Below, in pieces: positions 6,732 through 11,006 of a stretch of 11,006 nt of DNA (its first letter is position 1; each line of letters opens with the position of its first letter). The notes under the pieces were generated by a model. It was not told the origin of the DNA, searched no databases, and worked only from the letters and a program-made list of their open reading frames with translations. The position numbers and the translations under genes were made by a program. Source of the stretch: Nostoc cf. edaphicum LEGE 07299 (GTDB taxonomy: Bacteria > Cyanobacteriota > Cyanobacteriia > Cyanobacteriales > Nostocaceae); assembly GCF_015207245.1 (NCBI RefSeq), contig NZ_JADEXF010000028.1:1-11006 (forward strand), read 5' to 3'.

Positions 6732-6766
6732 TACCAACATTATTGGTAGTATTCTAGCAGTTGGTA
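6732..6766 (-). promoter_or_regulatory. Candidate operator of the ribbon-helix-helix gene
   Basis: TACCAA (6732-6737) and TTGGTA (6743-6748) form a perfect 6-bp inverted repeat with a five-base spacer. A third half site TTGGTA sits at 6761-6766, 18 bases from the second. The cluster begins seven bases upstream of the chosen ATG. Small RHH proteins commonly repress their own gene through such short repeats; binding here is inferred. Confidence 0.5.
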
Positions 6767-6775
6767 CAATAACTG

Positions 6776-6806
6776 CGATGCCTGCGGCGGGCTGCGCCTA
6801 CGCTAA
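6776..6806. repeat. GC-rich dispersed Nostoc-type repeat
   Basis: GCGATGCCTGCGGCGGGCTG followed by CGCCTACGC matches, from memory, a very common intergenic repeat of Nostoc genomes (GCGATGCCTACGGCGGGCTA type). It is much richer in GC than its surroundings and lies in the 139-base spacer downstream of nifV. No family name can be assigned from sequence alone. Confidence 0.55.
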
Positions 6807-6864
6807 CCAGAGACGGAATTGTGATGCTTTCTTAACCTTCCCTACTCCCGATTCCCCTCTAAGT

Positions 6865-7983
6865 TCACCCTTGGGGAACAAAACTCAGAAGTTCTTCAAC
6901 TGTGAGACTGCGCTTAACTTTTACTGACTGATGCTTTACAGCATCCAGCACTGATTGAATTTCGAGTTGACTGAGCGTTATTCCGTGTTCTTGCAGCACA
7001 CTGAATATCAGATGCCGACCAGAATGTTTGCCTACTACCAAGCGGCGTTCCCAACCAACATCTTCCGGCGCAAACGGTTCGTAAGTACCGGGATTTTGCA
7101 ACACACCATGAGCATGAATCCCCGACTCGTGTGCAAAAGTATTTTCACCCACGATCGCTTTCCAGGGAGGAACCGGCCAATTAGCAGCTTTCGCAACTAA
7201 CCGTGACAGTTCCAATAGCCGTTTTGTATTAATACCCGTTGGAATGCCGTAGAGGTGTTTCAGTGCCATCACCATTTCTTCCAGCGCTGCATTACCTGCG
7301 CGTTCGCCAATCCCATTTACTGTAGTGTTGACCGATCGCGCCCCTGCTTCAATACCAGCTAGCGAGTTCGCCATTGCCAGTCCAAAATCATTATGTGTGT
7401 GCATTTCTATGGGAATGAATAGATGATGCACAAGGGAGCGAACTTTGCTGTAAGTGTTCAGAGGGTCGAGAATTCCTACAGTGTCACAAAAGCGAAACCG
7501 GAAAGCTCCCAACTCTTGAGCATAATACGCCACATCCAACAAAAAAGATGGATCGGCTCTGGAAGAATCTTCACCGCCAACAGATACAGCTAAACCGCGA
7601 TCGCAAGCGAAATTAATCGCATCCCGCAGAAGATCCAGCATTACCTGCTGCTTACCCCCAAACTTGGCGGTAATCTGAATTTCCGATACAGGAACGGAAA
7701 TATGCACCCGTTCTAAACCACAATCTATAGATGCCTGGATATCGGACAATTTAGCACGGTTCCAGCCAAGTAATTGGGCATTTAATCCCAGATTAGCGAT
7801 CGCTCGGATCGACTCTGCTTCTTCTTGCCCCATTGCCGGCACACCAATTTCCAATTCTGGAACACCAATGGCATCAAGAAAAGTAGCGATCGCAATTTTT
7901 TCTTCAACGTTAAAGGCTACACCTGCCGCTTGTTCGCCATCTCGCAAGGTTGTATCGTTAATCTGAACTGGATGTTTGTTCAT
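6865..7983 (-). CDS. nifV: Homocitrate synthase NifV
   Basis: 372 residues from the ATG at 7983, close to the usual NifV length. It condenses acetyl-CoA with 2-oxoglutarate to give R-homocitrate, the organic ligand of the nitrogenase cofactor (FeMo-co, and also FeV-co and FeFe-co). Visible DRE-TIM motifs: NDTTLRDGEQ (9-18) with catalytic R14 and metal ligand D15, MHTHNDFGLAMAN (194-206) with metal ligands H195 and H197, NGIGERAGNAALEE (223-236), and HESGIH (285-290). The frame stays open to 8175, but the extra codons cross a repeat and lack family similarity. An ATG at 8001 is the other option. No ribosome site is evident. It lies downstream of the VnfR-like regulator, 376 bases away, not in a nifVZT cluster, which suggests a copy dedicated to the alternative nitrogenase. 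Confidence 0.93.
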   Translation of the reverse strand: MNKHPVQINDTTLRDGEQAAGVAFNVEEKIAIATFLDAIGVPELEIGVPAMGQEEAESIRAIANLGLNAQLLGWNRAKLSDIQASIDCGLERVHISVPVSEIQITAKFGGKQQVMLDLLRDAINFACDRGLAVSVGGEDSSRADPSFLLDVAYYAQELGAFRFRFCDTVGILDPLNTYSKVRSLVHHLFIPIEMHTHNDFGLAMANSLAGIEAGARSVNTTVNGIGERAGNAALEEMVMALKHLYGIPTGINTKRLLELSRLVAKAANWPVPPWKAIVGENTFAHESGIHAHGVLQNPGTYEPFAPEDVGWERRLVVGKHSGRHLIFSVLQEHGITLSQLEIQSVLDAVKHQSVKVKRSLTVEELLSFVPQG

Positions 7984-8052
7984 AGCGAAGTGATGATTCA
8001 TTTTGCAGCTAACTTGTTGGGTGATTTTGATTTGCTTGAGGAATTGACGCAG

Positions 8053-8174
8053 TGTGCAACTTTCTTTGAGACGTAACCCCAACCTCTTCCCTACTAGTGT
8101 TGGGGAGTAAAAATCAAAGCCTCTCAGGAGTGGGGGAGAGGAATGGAAGTGAGATTCTAAGGAGAAGTTGCACA
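8053..8174. repeat. Small repeat element with 10-bp terminal inverted repeats upstream of nifV
   Basis: TGTGCAACTT (8053-8062) and AAGTTGCACA (8165-8174) are perfect inverted ends around about 100 bases that include CCCCAAC (8077-8083) with GTTGGGG (8099-8105) as an inner hairpin. The interior resembles the CTAACCCC/GGGGAGAGG spacer repeats common in cyanobacteria. It lies in the nifV leader, 70 to 190 bases before the ATG, and explains why the frame remains open upstream of the true start. Confidence 0.55.
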
Positions 8175-8261
8175 TCGCGTTAATTAGTAATTGAAAGACA
8201 GAGCAGCTAACTTGAGTTGTGGAAACGAAAAGACATATTCCTTAGTCGTGCGGTAATAATT

Positions 8262-8350
8262 ACGAATTACGTTAGCGACGCGCAAAGCGAGTCCGCGTAC
8301 TCTGTAAGAGTTGCAAGCTACGCTTTTAGCGTCTCGTAGAAAGCGTCATT
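8262..8350. repeat. Palindrome-rich dispersed repeat between vnfR-like gene and nifV
   Basis: ACGTTAGCGACGCGCAAAGC and then GCTACGCTTTTAGCGTCTCG resemble mosaic intergenic repeats common in Nostoc genomes. It folds into small hairpins, for example ACGCT-AAA-AGCGT read on the minus strand with CTACG/CGTAG flanks. It starts about ten bases past the regulator's stop codon and could weaken read-through toward nifV. Confidence 0.5.
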
Positions 8351-8359
8351 ACTAGATAT

Positions 8360-9640
8360 TTAGATATTTGCTACAACTTCGCCTATATTGCTAGTGTCAT
8401 AGCCGCCGAGAATCTCTAATTGCGATCGCACTAGCTGATGTCCCAAGATACTGAGAAACTGCTTTACTGGTTCTTCTTCCAAGTATTCTTTAATAATCAC
8501 CAAATCATATCGCGCCTGATGAAGGGGGATAAATCCCAATCCAAAGGCAGTAGCTATAGATGCCGTACTGATACCTGCATCAGCGATTCCTGAGACTACA
8601 GATAAGGCAACATCTTGATGGCTATGAACGATATGGTCAGATCCTTTAACTTTGTGCAATGGCACTCCTTCTTCTTGGAGTTTCCGTTCTAAAAGCATCC
8701 GACTGCCAGAACCCACTTCATGGGTGACAATAGTTGCTCCAAATTCTACCAAGTCGGAAACTGTTTTAACTCCCATTGGGTTTCCTGGTGGGACTAACAA
8801 ACCTTCTTCCCAAACTCCAAGGGTAATCAAAACGGCACTCTTACCTGTTAGGGCTGACCGCACAAAGGGGATGTTATGTTCCCCAGTGTCAGCATCGTAT
8901 AAGTGCATCCCTGCAATGTGAACTTCACCTCGGCACAAACTACGCAATGCAGCCCCGCTATGGGCGAAATGATAATGGATTCGTAGTTTTGGATGCCAAC
9001 GTTCAGTTGCTCTTGCCAAGAGAGAAAGCACAGGTGTACAACCAGCAATCACAACTGTATTGTGCAGTTTATCTATATCATCCAGAAGCCTAACCTGGAC
9101 TTTATTTGTACCGATCTGGCTCTGTGCTTTGCCCTCTGAGTGAGGCTCGTTACTAGCTACCTCGGTCACTGAGCGTAGCCGAAGTGCTGGCGCTAATGGC
9201 AATTTACTGATGCAGGGGAACTCTTTCACCCCTACGGATTCCCCAGTCTCTACAACGGGGTGACTCACCGCAACTGTCTCACCATCAGCTGGAATCATTT
9301 CGATCCGAAAAGCATCATTCCCCACAAGGGGATAAGCTATCCATTGATCCCCAACCCGCGCTAGACTAACTCGTGATTGCTGTTGCTTAGGGGCTGATCC
9401 CGCAAGAATTGCCTCAACTTCTGGTAAATCTTCCTCAAACCAGAATAAGTCCTCGACTTGGCAACCAAGCGCCTTAGCTAAACGTAGTGACATAGCAACA
9501 GAAGGAGCATATTGTCCCAATTCCACACCACCAATACTCTGACGAGTTACGCCAGCTATATTAGCTAATTCTTGTTGACTCATGCCCAAGCGAGTTCTAA
9601 TTGACTTCAGGTTATTGCAAAGATTCACATCCAGTTTCAT
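8360..9640 (-). CDS. XRE-HTH regulator with PBP-like ligand domain (VnfR-type repressor candidate)
   Basis: 426 residues. Residues 10-64 form an XRE/Cro helix-turn-helix (MSQQELANIAGVTRQSIGGV), and about 190-405 a periplasmic-binding-protein-like domain (TVVIAGCTPVLSLLARATER, HSGAALRSLCRGEVHIAGMH, HEVGSGSRMLLERKL, GISTASIATAFGLGFIPL), as found in molybdate-sensing regulators. In Anabaena variabilis the proteins VnfR1 and VnfR2, which I recall as having this type of architecture, repress V-nitrogenase genes when molybdate is present. Location beside a vnfH-type gene and nifV supports the same role here. The linker (about 85-185) contains in-frame repeat DNA (9164-9190). Start at 9640: GGAGAG lies ten bases upstream. 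The ligand (molybdate, tungstate or vanadate) cannot be read from sequence. Confidence 0.85.
   Translation of the reverse strand: MKLDVNLCNNLKSIRTRLGMSQQELANIAGVTRQSIGGVELGQYAPSVAMSLRLAKALGCQVEDLFWFEEDLPEVEAILAGSAPKQQQSRVSLARVGDQWIAYPLVGNDAFRIEMIPADGETVAVSHPVVETGESVGVKEFPCISKLPLAPALRLRSVTEVASNEPHSEGKAQSQIGTNKVQVRLLDDIDKLHNTVVIAGCTPVLSLLARATERWHPKLRIHYHFAHSGAALRSLCRGEVHIAGMHLYDADTGEHNIPFVRSALTGKSAVLITLGVWEEGLLVPPGNPMGVKTVSDLVEFGATIVTHEVGSGSRMLLERKLQEEGVPLHKVKGSDHIVHSHQDVALSVVSGIADAGISTASIATAFGLGFIPLHQARYDLVIIKEYLEEEPVKQFLSILGHQLVRSQLEILGGYDTSNIGEVVANI
9164..9190. repeat. Dispersed palindromic repeat inside the regulator gene
   Basis: GGTCACTGAGCGTAGCCGAA-GTGCTGG matches, from memory, the GTCACTGAGCGTAG(T/C)CGAAGTG repeat that is widespread between genes in cyanobacteria. 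Here it is read in frame and encodes about residues 151-159 (PALRLRSVT), in the linker between the HTH and the ligand domain. Confidence 0.55.
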
Positions 9641-9731
9641 GAGGCTGTATCTCTCCGTTAGAAAAAGCCGCAGCGCACAAACTTAAATTTGTTGGGTCAA
9701 TAGAAAGGTTTTCTAGTGTTTGCCGTTTTTG

Positions 9732-9782
9732 TTGTCAGACATGTTGATGTTTTGACAATTTTGCTTATTTGCTGCAAGCATA
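9732..9782 (-). promoter_or_regulatory. Candidate control region upstream of the VnfR-like regulator
   Basis: TTGTCA (9732-9737) and TGACAA (9753-9758) form a perfect 6-bp inverted repeat with a 15-base spacer around the palindrome ACATGT (9739-9744). Just upstream in the minus direction, TGTTATGCT (9777-9785) resembles an extended -10 box, and TGCTT-N8-AAGCA (9762-9779) is another small inverted repeat. These lie 90-145 bases before the ATG. None is a known VnfR site; they are candidates for autoregulation. Confidence 0.3.
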
Positions 9783-9831
9783 ACATACACCTTGCTAAAA
9801 TACTTGCATTTTTGGATACTATTTTAGCGAT

Positions 9832-9868
9832 GCATCGCCTTTTCATCATCTGTTAACCAAGGCGATGC
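9832..9868 (-). terminator. 10-bp stem-loop between the 128-residue ORF and the regulator
   Basis: GCATCGCCTT (9832-9841) pairs perfectly with AAGGCGATGC (9859-9868) across 17 bases, starting 20 bases past the stop of the 128-residue ORF. An overlapping 12-base perfect palindrome GCGATGCATCGC is at 9827-9838. There is no T run after it, so termination is uncertain. The sequence also resembles the GCGATGCCTACG dispersed repeat. Confidence 0.4.
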
Positions 9869-9888
9869 CTACGTCACCAACAGAAAAC

Positions 9889-10275
9889 TTAGTCTGAGTG
9901 CGGTAAATCCCGATCTAAATGCCAATTGCCTTTTTTAATTGGTACTGCCACCCACTGGAGTTCCAACCATAAGATCGGGTTCTTTTCCTTCAACCTTGAG
10001 GCAGGGTCGCGGATAATGCGTGTGGCATTTATGCAAACAGCCTGACATATCCCCAAATCTTGGGCAACGTCTCTGAAAACATCTTTGTTGGCATTAATTG
10101 AGGCAAACAGCATATTAGGATAATAAACAACAAAATGTTGTATAAGTTTTGGAGGGCAGCCCCAGTAAGAGTTTACGAGTTCGACGTGACAGTACTGGAG
10201 CAACTCGCCGACTTTAGCACAGCGTCCCTTGACTACGGTGATAAATTTTTCGACTAAAACCTCTTCGGTCAACAT
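9889..10275 (-). CDS. Unknown cysteine-rich protein downstream of the Fe protein gene (128 aa)
   Basis: I do not recognise this family. The protein is 128 residues, soluble, with five cysteines (C19, C29, C40, C78, C81) and H30 next to C29; CxxC is at 78-81 (GICQAVCINA). Other segments that could help a search are VNSYWGCPPKLIQHFVVYYP (35-54) and LWLELQWVAVP (102-112). It is not a ferredoxin, which would need four clustered cysteines; in Azotobacter vnfH is followed by a ferredoxin gene, so the position is comparable but the protein is not. The start is well supported: GGAGG lies ten bases before the ATG at 10275. It follows the Fe protein gene by 166 bases on the same strand and could be co-transcribed. 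A metal-binding accessory role is only a guess. Confidence 0.7.
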   Translation of the reverse strand: MLTEEVLVEKFITVVKGRCAKVGELLQYCHVELVNSYWGCPPKLIQHFVVYYPNMLFASINANKDVFRDVAQDLGICQAVCINATRIIRDPASRLKEKNPILWLELQWVAVPIKKGNWHLDRDLPHSD

Positions 10276-10312
10276 AATGAGTTCTCCTCCTTCAATGAGG
10301 TAGACGGATTTT

Positions 10313-10330
10313 GGCGTGGTTCAGAACGCC
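10313..10330 (-). other. Small stem-loop between Fe protein gene and the 128-residue ORF
   Basis: GGCGT (10313-10317) pairs with ACGCC (10326-10330) across eight bases, about 40 bases before the downstream ATG. In the minus direction it is followed by AAAATCCG, so it is not an intrinsic terminator. It could be an RNA stability or processing element of an operon transcript; evidence is limited to the pairing. Confidence 0.25.
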
Positions 10331-10441
10331 GATTTCTCAAATGGTGGTAAGAAGTTTACGCAGTTTTTTCTGCTTTTTCGAGTAAGAGATTGCCAATTGC
10401 TCCAGACACTTTGTATGAGGGATAACCCCTACTGCATCGTC

Positions 10442-11006
<565 letters not shown>

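Noticed and set aside
6202..6864. Toxin partner for the ribbon-helix-helix protein
   Set aside because: Neither flank encodes a small second protein; downstream is a pseudogene fragment and upstream a repeat plus nifV.
7984..8175. N-terminal extension of NifV to 8175
   Set aside because: The extra 64 codons cross a repeat with inverted ends and resemble no NifV sequence; the conserved protein starts near 7983.

Overview
The window looks like the chromosome of a filamentous, heterocyst-forming cyanobacterium (Nostoc/Anabaena-like). I count ten copies of the cyanobacterial HIP1 octamer GCGATCGC (starts at 1120, 3037, 4709, 5337, 5624, 6381, 7597, 7796, 7886, 8422), where chance predicts far less than one. 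There are also long heptanucleotide arrays of the STRR type and several dispersed palindromic repeats. Every gene I support is read on the minus strand, so the order below follows transcription, from high to low coordinates.

Right block (11006 to about 6860), nitrogen fixation: the C-terminal two thirds of a nitrogenase Fe protein of the Mo-independent (Vnf/Anf) type, a 128-residue cysteine-rich unknown, an XRE-HTH plus periplasmic-binding-protein-like regulator with the architecture of the cyanobacterial V-nitrogenase repressors VnfR, and homocitrate synthase NifV. Together they read as part of an alternative-nitrogenase locus: Fe protein, a metal-sensing repressor candidate, and the enzyme that makes the organic ligand of the cofactor.

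Middle block (6860 to 2500), accessory genes among repeats: a small ribbon-helix-helix protein with a probable operator over its start, a broken 5' copy of a nitroreductase gene, a 2OG-Fe(II) oxygenase, the intact NfsA-type nitroreductase, a MITE-like repeat zone, a 73-residue unknown, a PsiE-family membrane protein and a truncated ISAs1-type transposase.

Left block (2344 to 1), respiration: two coupled DUF2231 membrane proteins, a cytochrome oxidase subunit II that has lost the CuA ligands, and the first 33 codons of coxA. This matches the layout of the heterocyst cox3 (alternative respiratory terminal oxidase) operon of Anabaena as I recall it. That oxidase removes oxygen for nitrogenase, so the two ends of the window may serve the same cell type. 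The coxB gene is bracketed by inverted heptamer arrays, and the left array supplies the coxA start codon.
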